From: an uncultured Lachnospira sp.
GTDB lineage: Bacteria; Bacillota; Clostridia; Lachnospirales; Lachnospiraceae
DNA: 11,809 nt
NCBI GenBank assembly: GCA_934358235.1
Contig: CAKRKK010000058.1
Span: forward strand, 1-11,809
Direction of reading: 5' to 3'
Position numbers and translations under genes: made by a program. The notes under the pieces were generated by a model. It ran no database searches. It saw only the letters and a list, made by a program, of their open reading frames with translations, and was not told where the DNA came from. Each line of letters starts with the position of its first letter. Positions within the stretch are counted from its first letter, which is position 1. This document shows, in pieces, positions 1 through 5,576 of this stretch.

Positions 1-680
1 TTAACTGCAATACAGTTTCTAATTGAAACAGGTAAAAACTTATCACCAAACATATTTTCGTAGCTTTCATACATCTTTTTATATAATGAAGTTCTGTCAG
101 CCACCCTTGTCATAAACATTCCTGCGAATTCAATTGATAATGCATATTTAGTATTTAATTCTTCAATTGTATCAAATAATGACATAAGTCCATCATAAGA
201 GAAATTATCAACACATATTGGGGTTATAATCTTATTGCTGGCACACATAGCACAGGTTGTTAAGTAGGATTTAAAAGGTGAATTATCTATAATTATATAG
301 TCATAATCATCTTTTAATAATCCAAGGTTGTATTTAAAATATAATTCTACATTGGTAGTTTTACTTACATCATATATTTTATATATTAATTTATTTAATA
401 CGCGTGAGGCCGAGAGCAAAGATATATTCTCATAGTCAGTTGTAGAAATATAATCATGCACATCTGATTTACTGCTCAACTTAGAACAAAACAAATGTTC
501 ATAATCCGATTCTGTGCCGGCATCGGTTTTTCCAAACATTTTGGTTGTATTCATCTGCGGATCCAGATCTATTAATAATATTGAATACCCAGAAATAGCT
601 AATATCTGAGCAATTGATATTGCTGAGGATGATTTACCTACTCCCCCTTTTTCATTAATTAGGCTTATTATTTCACTCAT
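1..680 (-). CDS. parA: ParA/Soj-family partition ATPase, 3' end missing
   Basis: The first 226 codons of a ParA/MinD-type P-loop ATPase are present, and the gene leaves the window at the left edge. The N-terminus reads MSEIISLINEKGGVGKSSS: the deviant Walker A motif KGGVGKSS lies at residues 11-18, with the signature lysine K11 and the P-loop lysine K16. LLIDLDPQMN at about residues 35-44 is the A' motif (D38, D40, P41, Q42). DYDYIIIDNSP further on is the Walker B strand. In this family ATP-bound dimers coat nucleoid DNA and pull ParB-parS complexes, segregating replicons. The ATG at 680 is preceded by AAGAAGGAAAATA, a good ribosome site. The canonical motif is KGGVGKTT; here it ends SS, so this is a somewhat divergent member. 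A parB partner would be expected to the left, outside the window. The six palindromes and the parS site upstream support a partition role over another ParA-like function. Confidence 0.9.
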   Translation of the reverse strand, partial: MSEIISLINEKGGVGKSSSAISIAQILAISGYSILLIDLDPQMNTTKMFGKTDAGTESDYEHLFCSKLSSKSDVHDYISTTDYENISLLSASRVLNKLIYKIYDVSKTTNVELYFKYNLGLLKDDYDYIIIDNSPFKSYLTTCAMCASNKIITPICVDNFSYDGLMSLFDTIEELNTKYALSIEFAGMFMTRVADRTSLYKKMYESYENMFGDKFLPVSIRNCIAV

Positions 681-711
681 TATTTTCCTTCTTTCTTAAA
701 ATTATATTTTA

Positions 712-739
712 ATTATACAATACTTTAGTATTAAATCAA
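712..739 (-). promoter_or_regulatory. Candidate parA promoter with a palindromic operator in its spacer
   Basis: Read on the minus strand, a -35-like TTGATT (739-734) is followed after 16 bp by a perfect -10 TATAAT (717-712). This gives a start near 705 and a leader of about 25 nt before parA. The spacer is almost filled by the perfect palindrome AATACT-TT-AGTATT (719-732). A repressor bound there would block RNA polymerase. Many partition operons are autoregulated, so self-repression is plausible but inferred. Confidence 0.5.
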
Positions 740-791
740 TGGATAAATACATAATTTCTTGTATTTTTTATGTTTTTATAAGAAGATTTTT

Positions 792-1597
792 TGAACTGAG
801 TTCATTTATTAGTATTTGAAAGTATATTATGATAAGATAATTGAACTGAGTTCAATTATGCCTAGTTTAAATGATTAAAAACAGATATTGTATTTAGGAA
901 TAAATAAATATCAAATAAAACATAGAATAAGTTTTTTAGATTAGATATTTAGATTAAATATTTTTGTTGATTATGGATAATAATGTTCAGTTGAAATAAA
1001 GAGAATAAAAGAGAATTAAAATTGATATTTATAAAATTGTAAGTTAAATTATAATCTTCAAATTGTTTTATAAATTATATTATAAATTGAACTCAGTTCA
1101 TTTATTGTATAAGATATATTTTGTAATATATAAATAAATTGAACTCAGTTCATAACATAATGATGATTACATAAACCTATCTTATAATTAATTATAAAAA
1201 TATGATTAGTAATTAAAATAAATATAATAATGTGTTTATTTTAATTTTGTGAATAAATTGAACTCAGTTCAATTATGTAGTTATATGATTTAAAGAATTT
1301 AAATGTATATAGCTTATTGTGCAAATTATGACAAGTAGAATAATAAAAATATCTAATAAATAGCATAATAAAAGTTAACAGGATAAGATATAACAGATGT
1401 AATAATTGATTTTAAAAATTACTGAATTATATAGTTTATATTAAAGAAAATTTAAAAATAAAGGAGAATCAACATACTGATTAACTGTAAAAGTGGTAAT
1501 TTTAATGAGATGATTATAATGAGATTTTTATAGTGGACGAATTAAACTAAATTAATTATAAATGAGCGGATACAGAAACAAAATTGAACTCAGTTCA
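792..1597. repeat. Six dispersed copies of the palindrome TGAACTSAGTTCA
   Basis: A 13-bp palindrome occurs at 792-804, 842-854, 1088-1100, 1140-1152, 1259-1271 and 1585-1597. All six copies have identical arms; the central base is G in the first two and C in the other four, so the first two are in the opposite orientation. Most copies are extended to AATTGAACTSAGTTCAWTTAT. Start-to-start distances are 50, 246, 52, 119 and 326 bp. I see no other copy in the window. The array sits in a gene-free stretch behind parA and next to parS, as expected for binding sites of a partition or replication protein. The dyad implies a dimeric DNA-binding protein; which one is unknown. Confidence 0.9.
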
Positions 1598-1669
1598 CTT
1601 ATATCCATAAACAATAAAAAGATAATACTTAAAATAGTGTAGTTATTGTATGATAACTTAAAAAAAACC

Positions 1670-1693
1670 AACAAAAGAACATATGTTTTTGTT
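1670..1693 (-). other. Inverted repeat abutting parS, terminator-like on the minus strand
   Basis: AACAAAA (1670-1676) pairs with TTTTGTT (1687-1693), and between them lies the 8-bp palindrome ACATATGT (1679-1686). On the minus strand the structure is followed by GG and seven Ts (1667-1661). The stem is nearly all A/T and therefore weak. It overlaps the first bases of the parS site and may be a binding-site element as easily as a terminator. Confidence 0.3.
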
Positions 1694-1705
1694 CCACGTG
1701 AAACA
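1690..1705. promoter_or_regulatory. parS: parS centromere site, TGTTCCACGTGAAACA
   Basis: This 16-bp sequence is a perfect match to the canonical bacterial parS consensus (TGTTNCACGTGAAACA), the binding and CTP-dependent loading site for ParB/Spo0J. It is palindromic around CACGTG apart from one arm base. It lies in non-coding DNA 92 bp beyond the last TGAACTSAGTTCA copy and about 1 kb upstream of parA. Canonical parS sites cluster near chromosomal origins in Firmicutes, so this marks either an origin-proximal chromosomal region or the partition locus of a secondary replicon. Confidence 0.88.
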
Positions 1706-1968
1706 TAGCTTAAATACATTTTGATTAATAAATTAATTATTTAATATACTATGATATATTATATATAAAACTATATAGTTTTGATATGTGATAAAGCAAT
1801 TAATAATAGTGAAAAATAGTACAATAATAAATACCAAGAATAGTGTAAAATTTTATAGCAGGAATGTAATTAAGGATATATAATTATATTAATGCGAAAG
1901 AGAGCTTTAATACTCATTGAAAAATATATGTTGCCACATATACTGTCATATATATCGATACATATATC

Positions 1969-2061
1969 GTTATAGGCATAGTTATAGGCATCATTAATAG
2001 GTATCATTATAGGTGCTATTATAGATTTTGTTATATATTATAATTTTGTTATATATTATAA
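1969..2061. repeat. Short tandem repeats (12 bp degenerate, 18 bp perfect)
   Basis: Two 12-bp copies, GTTATAGGCATA and GTTATAGGCATC, lie side by side (1969-1992). They are followed by decaying versions (ATTAATAGGTATC, ATTATAGGTGCT) to about 2024. Directly after come two perfect tandem copies of the 18-mer TTTTGTTATATATTATAA (2026-2043 and 2044-2061). The tract is non-coding, between parS and the thioesterase promoter. It could be slippage-generated filler or part of a DNA-unwinding region. Confidence 0.7.
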
Positions 2062-2079
2062 TTGGTATTACTCTAAATA

Positions 2080-2107
2080 TTGTTTTAAATATCATTATAA
2101 ATATAAT
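2080..2107 (+). promoter_or_regulatory. Candidate promoter of the thioesterase gene
   Basis: TTGTTT (2080-2085) and a perfect TATAAT (2102-2107) are separated by 16 bp, giving a start near 2114 and a leader of about 60 nt. The -35 is weak (3 of 6), and TATAAT-like strings are common by chance in such A+T-rich DNA. Confidence 0.35.
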
Positions 2108-2172
2108 TCTAAATATTAGGCTTTTTACCAGCATTACCATTTTTAAAACTAATCAGGGAGTTTATATAGAAT

Positions 2173-2916
2173 ATGATTTACAGCGAGAAATACAAGGTAG
2201 AGCTTGAAGATATAGGGAAGGATTATAGTATATCCAATAAGAGAATAATTACAATTATGGAAGATATTGCAGCAGCACATTCTGCTTCGGTTGGATATGG
2301 GATTGATAAATTAAAAGAAATTAATTGTACATGGGTTTTGTTGGATTGGAAGATAAAGGTGCTGTCAAGACCTGGTTATAATGAACATATTGAGGCATCA
2401 ACGTGGTCAAGAAAGACAGACAGACTATGTGCCTACAGGGATTTTGAATTAAAAGATAATAATGGGGAAGTATTTGCGATAGGTTCATCGCGCTGGGTTT
2501 ATATGGATTTATCTCGAAGAAGACCATTACTGCTCAATCAGGATATCAATAAAGAATATGATACAGAAGAAGGAAAAATGGTATTTTCTGATGAAATATG
2601 TAAAATAAACACGGATATAGAACAGAATAACAATGAAAATATACAGCAGATAATAAGCAGACCATATAGATTGCAAAGAAGAGATATGGATAGCAATGGA
2701 CATATGCATAATGTAAACTATATTGAAGCTGCATACGAAGTATTACCAGAGGATATATATAAGAACCAGGAATATTCGAGTATCAGGGTGGAATATAAAA
2801 AAGAAATTATGGAAAATGATGATATAACCATTAAATGTGTAATATTTAAAGAAAAAAATTGTCTTGTAACATTTGAGTCGGAAGGTAAATTACATGCAGT
2901 AATTGAATTAAAATAA
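2173..2916 (+). CDS. Acyl-ACP thioesterase (FatA/FatB-like, bacterial)
   Basis: This 247-residue protein is of the acyl-ACP thioesterase family (PF01643), which hydrolyses acyl-acyl carrier protein to release free fatty acids in the cytoplasm. Such proteins have two tandem hot-dog folds. The N-terminal half (about 1-140) contains the expected W54-V-L-L-D-W and W78-S-R stretches. The C-terminal half carries the active-site block RRDMDSNGHMHNVNY at residues 169-183, with D173, N175 and H177 matching the conserved Asp/Asn/His of plant thioesterases, and VEYKKEI at 206-212 fits the following conserved strand. The length is typical for bacterial members. AGGGAG (2155-2160) lies 12 nt before the ATG, slightly far but usable. 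The sdaAB start follows by 100 bp with no clear terminator between, so read-through into the serine dehydratase genes is possible. Chain-length preference cannot be read from the sequence. Confidence 0.9.
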   Translation: MIYSEKYKVELEDIGKDYSISNKRIITIMEDIAAAHSASVGYGIDKLKEINCTWVLLDWKIKVLSRPGYNEHIEASTWSRKTDRLCAYRDFELKDNNGEVFAIGSSRWVYMDLSRRRPLLLNQDINKEYDTEEGKMVFSDEICKINTDIEQNNNENIQQIISRPYRLQRRDMDSNGHMHNVNYIEAAYEVLPEDIYKNQEYSSIRVEYKKEIMENDDITIKCVIFKEKNCLVTFESEGKLHAVIELK

Positions 2917-3016
2917 AAGCTAAATTATAGGACATATTATATTGTATATTGCGTATTGGACAAAGCAGGAAACAAGTAAAGGTTTCATATGATTAGCGAA
3001 TATGGAGGAGTCATTA

Positions 3017-3679
3017 ATGGATATATTTGATATTATAGGTCCGGTTATGGTTGGACCATCAAGCTCACATACAGCAGGAGCGGTCAGAATAGGATATATA
3101 TCACGCAGATTAATGGGAGAACAGATAAGCAGTGCACAGATATTATTATATGGTTCATTCTTAGATACAGGAAGAGGACATGGTACTAATAAGGCATTAG
3201 TGGCTGGATTACTTGGCATGAAACCTGATGATATGCGTATTCCTGACAGTTTGAAGCTTGCAGATAAAGCTGGAATTAAGATTACATTTGGAAAGTCAAC
3301 ATTAAAAGAGGGACATCCTAATAGTGTCCAGCTTATATTAACAAGTGTAACAGGAAAAACATTAGAGGTTGTGGGGGAATCAATAGGCGGCTCCAGAATT
3401 AATATAGCTCAGATAGATGGGATTACAACGAATTTTTCTGGTGATTATCCAACATTAGTAGTGCATAATCTGGATCAGCCAGGACATGTAGCAGAGGTAA
3501 CATCTATGCTATCCCACAAATGTGTTAATATTGCATCTATGCAGCTATATCGTTCTAATAGAGGTGGTAATGCGGTTATGGTGGTAGAATGTGACCAGGA
3601 AATACCAGCAGATGGAATAGAATGGCTTAAGAGGGTTGAGGGAATAGAAAAGGTAACGTATCTGAGTGTATCAGAGTAG
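3017..3679 (+). CDS. sdaAB: L-serine dehydratase, iron-sulfur dependent, beta subunit
   Basis: This 220-residue protein is the beta chain of the two-subunit, oxygen-sensitive [4Fe-4S] L-serine dehydratase, which deaminates L-serine to pyruvate and ammonia. The N-terminus MDIFDIIGPVMVGPSSSHTAG carries the family signature SSSHTAG (residues 15-21). TGRGHGTNKA follows at 51-60, where relatives usually have GHGTD. Residues 145-220 form an ACT domain (YPTLVVHNLDQPGHVAEVTSML), a fold often used for amino-acid sensing or subunit contacts. I chose the ATG at 3017 rather than the in-frame ATG at 3002 because GGAGGAG (3004-3010) is then an ideal ribosome site six bases upstream, and homologues begin at the corresponding FDIIGP segment. 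The alpha-subunit gene follows on the same strand. Confidence 0.95.
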   Translation: MDIFDIIGPVMVGPSSSHTAGAVRIGYISRRLMGEQISSAQILLYGSFLDTGRGHGTNKALVAGLLGMKPDDMRIPDSLKLADKAGIKITFGKSTLKEGHPNSVQLILTSVTGKTLEVVGESIGGSRINIAQIDGITTNFSGDYPTLVVHNLDQPGHVAEVTSMLSHKCVNIASMQLYRSNRGGNAVMVVECDQEIPADGIEWLKRVEGIEKVTYLSVSE

Positions 3680-3720
3680 CTGGCATAAGTTAAAGCAAAT
3701 GTAGCACAATAAATCAAAGA

Positions 3721-3771
3721 AATGTCATTAAACAGGTAATGTCATTAAACAGGTAATGTCACTGAACAAGT
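3721..3771. repeat. Three tandem 17-bp repeats between sdaAB and sdaAA
   Basis: AATGTCATTAAACAGGT occurs twice perfectly (3721-3737, 3738-3754) and a third time with three changes (3755-3771, AATGTCACTGAACAAGT). The period of 17 is not a multiple of three and the tract precedes the likely sdaAA start, so it is best read as non-coding. It could affect mRNA processing or translation of the downstream subunit, or may be a slippage product. Confidence 0.85.
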
Positions 3772-3823
3772 GATATCACAAAACAATGGGGCAATAAATG
3801 AATTAATAAGGAGCGGTGCTGAT

Positions 3824-4699
3824 ATGGGTTATCATTCAATAGAACAGCTTGTTTCGGAGTGTGAGAAAAAACATTGTGAGTTATGGCAGATAATTATGCA
3901 GGATAATGCTAATGAACATATGATATCTGAAAAGCAGGTATTCGATAATATGAGGTCTATGTATAGTGCAATGAAAAATGCAGATAATAATTATGATAAA
4001 AAGCTTAAGTCACCAAGTGGAATGGCAGGTGGTGATGGTGAGCTGATGAGGCAGTATAATGCTGTCGGCAATAATATATGCGGTGATTATATAGCTAAGG
4101 TTATGGAAAAGGCATTAAAGATGGGAGAGTCCAATGCGTGCATGAAAAGGATAGTTGCAGCCCCAACGGCTGGTTCGTGTGGAGTTATCCCAGCGGTGTT
4201 TATTGCATTTGAGGAAATATACAATGCTATGGAGGAAGATGTTGTTAAAGCATTGTTTATATCTGCAGGAATAGGTTCTGTTATTGCACAAAATGCATCC
4301 ATAGCAGGTGCATCAGGAGGCTGTCAGGCAGAAATAGGCTCAGCTAGTGCAATGGCTGCTGCGGGTCTGGTATATCTGCAGGGTGGTGATGTCAGAAAGA
4401 TAGTAAATGCGAGTGCAATTGCATTAAAGAGTATGTTAGGTCTTACCTGTGATCCGGTATGTGGACTTGTAGAGGTTCCTTGTATTAAGAGAAATGTTTC
4501 AGGAGCAGTTAATGCTATAACTGCAGCACAGATGTCTATGGCTGGAATAACAAGTGTAATAACACCAGATGAGGTTATAGAATCAATGAAAAGAATAGGA
4601 GATATAATGCCCGCTTGTCTTAAAGAAACATCAAAAGAAGGGCTTGCTGTGACAAAAACCGCAGAAAATATTAAAAATGCACTTGACAAACTACCATGA
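3824..4699 (+). CDS. sdaAA: L-serine dehydratase, iron-sulfur dependent, alpha subunit
   Basis: This 291-residue protein is the catalytic, cluster-bearing alpha chain partnering the upstream beta chain. Family motifs are SGMAGGDG (near residue 65), APTAGSCGVIP (113-123), NASIAGASGGCQAEIGSASAMA (157-178) and LTCDPVCGLVEVPCIKRN (207-224). The cysteines C167, C209 and C220 have spacings of 42 and 11 residues. These match the three ligands of the [4Fe-4S] cluster known from the Legionella enzyme, whose fourth site is open for serine. The reading frame is open upstream to a GTG at 3770, but the ATG at 3824 is preferred. AAGGAG (3808-3813) stands 10 nt before it, the protein then has the usual family length, and the upstream start has no ribosome site and would lie in the tandem repeats. 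Co-transcription with sdaAB across the 144-nt gap is likely. No clear terminator follows immediately. Confidence 0.95.
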   Translation: MGYHSIEQLVSECEKKHCELWQIIMQDNANEHMISEKQVFDNMRSMYSAMKNADNNYDKKLKSPSGMAGGDGELMRQYNAVGNNICGDYIAKVMEKALKMGESNACMKRIVAAPTAGSCGVIPAVFIAFEEIYNAMEEDVVKALFISAGIGSVIAQNASIAGASGGCQAEIGSASAMAAAGLVYLQGGDVRKIVNASAIALKSMLGLTCDPVCGLVEVPCIKRNVSGAVNAITAAQMSMAGITSVITPDEVIESMKRIGDIMPACLKETSKEGLAVTKTAENIKNALDKLP

Positions 4700-4953
4700 T
4701 TAATATATGATATGCAAGCGTTTGAGAACATACCAATATGGTATAGTTATAAGAGTGCAGTATATAACAATAAATCTTTAAAATGATTGAAAAATAATCG
4801 AAAAACGGTTGCGATTATTAATGATGACGGATATAATTAAATTGATAAGATACAGTAGGTTTATATATTAACTATGTATAAGTTATATATTACTTGTATA
4901 CTAGGTAAATATTAAGAAAGTATAAAGTTTTTCAAAATTCTTAAAGTATCTAC
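4700..4953. other. A+T-rich spacer after sdaAA with weak hairpins
   Basis: There is no gene here. ATACCA-ATA-TGGTAT (4730-4744) is a short hairpin 30 bp after the sdaAA stop but lacks a T tract. AATAATCG (4793-4800) pairs with CGATTATT (4812-4819) around an 11-nt loop. On the minus strand that hairpin runs into several Ts, as in a terminator, yet no minus-strand gene is seen to its right before the chemoreceptor. The 10-mer TTATATATTA is repeated at 4861 and 4883. Confidence 0.4.
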
Positions 4954-4982
4954 TTGACATTTAAATAATATAATTGTATAAG
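4954..4982 (+). promoter_or_regulatory. Near-consensus sigma-A promoter for a candidate small RNA
   Basis: A perfect -35 box TTGACA (4954-4959) is separated by exactly 17 bp from TATAAG (4977-4982), a 5-of-6 match to the -10 box. The predicted start is near 4989. It is the best promoter match in the window, and it does not lead directly to a protein gene: a strong terminator follows at 5145. Confidence 0.75.
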
Positions 4983-4988
4983 ATTATA

Positions 4989-5174
4989 TGATAATCAGAA
5001 AGCAAAGAGTAAATGTTTTTGCAGTAACTATTTTGGATTATATTCATTTATAGTTATAATTTGTTTTATTAATTATGTACAGAAGCGTATTGGATAATCT
5101 CCAAAGCCAATATGCTTGACTATATTTCTATCCCCTCTACTCATCCCCGGTCACCCCAGACCGGGGAACTTTTT
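4989..5174 (+). ncRNA. Candidate C-rich small regulatory RNA, about 186 nt
   Basis: The segment has its own strong promoter and ends in a strong intrinsic terminator, with no credible ORF between them. Predicted structure: TAACTAT (5025-5031) can pair with ATAGTTA (5050-5056). A stable 11-bp stem with one G-U wobble follows, AAGCGTATTGG (5083-5093) with CCAATATGCTT (5107-5117), and its 13-nt loop contains TCTCC (5098-5102). An unpaired pyrimidine-rich linker, ATTTCTATCCCCTCTACTC, then leads to the terminator, whose loop is ACCCCA. Unpaired CUCC/CCCC motifs in loops and before the terminator are typical of Gram-positive trans-acting sRNAs such as the RsaE group, where they pair with Shine-Dalgarno sequences. 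The assignment is inferred; I recognise no known RNA family here. Confidence 0.55.
5145..5174 (+). terminator. GC-rich intrinsic terminator
   Basis: CCCCGGTC (5145-5152) pairs perfectly with GACCGGGG (5159-5166) around the 6-nt loop ACCCCA, followed by AAC and TTTTT (5170-5174). This 8-bp, mostly G-C hairpin stands out sharply in A+T-rich surroundings. It ends the candidate small RNA and would also stop any read-through from sdaAA. Confidence 0.85.
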
Positions 5175-5576
5175 ATGTAACAATCATTGTAATGTTTTCT
5201 GTGATAATATTTTATAATAATGTTCTTATAATAATATTTTTGTGATAATATTTTTATAATAATAATTTTTACGATAATATTTTTTTTGATAATGTTTTTA
5301 TGATATTGCATTCAGATTTTATACTATGGTAAGGGAATAGAATAAACATACACTTAAAAAGAAGCAGGATGACTTATATTAAATAGCTAAGACTGATTTT
5401 GTTAATGCTGCTTTTACTGATAAAAATAAGTATTATTATAGTTTTTTAGTCAGAAATCTGTATAAAACTAGTCAAAATAGAGTTACAAAAAAATAGTAAT
5501 ATGTTATAATTAAGCAATAAATATAAGTGAACAATATATATTTATGTATTATTGATAATATACAGGAGGTCTTATT
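5175..5576. other. Spacer with GATAAT-rich degenerate repeats upstream of the chemoreceptor
   Basis: No gene is seen. From 5201 to about 5306 the sequence is a degenerate repeat built on GATAATATTTTT, with GATAAT or close variants at 5203, 5244, 5273, 5288 and 5302. The remainder to 5480 is unremarkable A+T-rich DNA. The last 95 bp hold the candidate promoter and ribosome site of the chemoreceptor gene. Confidence 0.5.
5483..5510 (+). promoter_or_regulatory. Candidate promoter of the chemoreceptor gene
   Basis: A perfect -10 TATAAT (5505-5510) follows a weak -35, TTACAA (5483-5488), after 16 bp. The predicted start near 5517 gives a leader of about 60 nt. I see no sigma-D-type motilin-gene motif (TAAA with GCCGATAT), which many chemotaxis genes use, so housekeeping transcription is the better guess. 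Confidence 0.4.

Larger units (their letters stand above)
1598..2172. other. Gene-free, extremely A+T-rich spacer
   Basis: Apart from the parS site, the tandem repeats near 1969-2061 and a candidate promoter just before the thioesterase gene, I see no gene here. Stop codons are frequent in every frame, and no ribosome site is followed by an ORF of useful length. The base composition would favour easy strand opening, as in origin regions, but I find no perfect DnaA box (TTATCCACA) on either strand between 681 and 2172. Confidence 0.6.

Noticed and set aside
1461..1541. Small ORF after the AAGGAG at 1461
   Set aside because: No ATG, GTG or TTG stands at a suitable distance; the frame would need CTG and encodes fewer than 20 residues.
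792..1597. Six palindromes as LexA/SOS boxes
   Set aside because: The Gram-positive LexA box has GAAC and GTTC separated by four bases; here the spacer is three (GAAC-TSA-GTTC), and no SOS gene is adjacent.
681..2172. Classical oriC with DnaA boxes
   Set aside because: I find no perfect TTATCCACA on either strand in this segment and no dnaA, dnaN or rpmH nearby; only looser candidates for an origin remain.
2920..3219. Minus-strand ORF overlapping sdaAB
   Set aside because: It is antisense to a strongly conserved gene and has no recognisable features of its own.
3770..3823. sdaAA starting at the GTG at 3770
   Set aside because: It lacks a ribosome site, begins at the end of the 17-bp repeats and adds 18 residues absent from homologues.
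4988..5053. 21-codon ORF at the start of the candidate small RNA
   Set aside because: Its ATG coincides with the predicted transcription start and has no ribosome site, so it would be leaderless, and it covers only the first third of the transcript.
4989..5174. 6S RNA or SRP RNA
   Set aside because: The length is close to 6S, but the 5' and 3' ends do not pair to form the long bulged rod, and no conserved SRP Alu or domain IV motif is visible.
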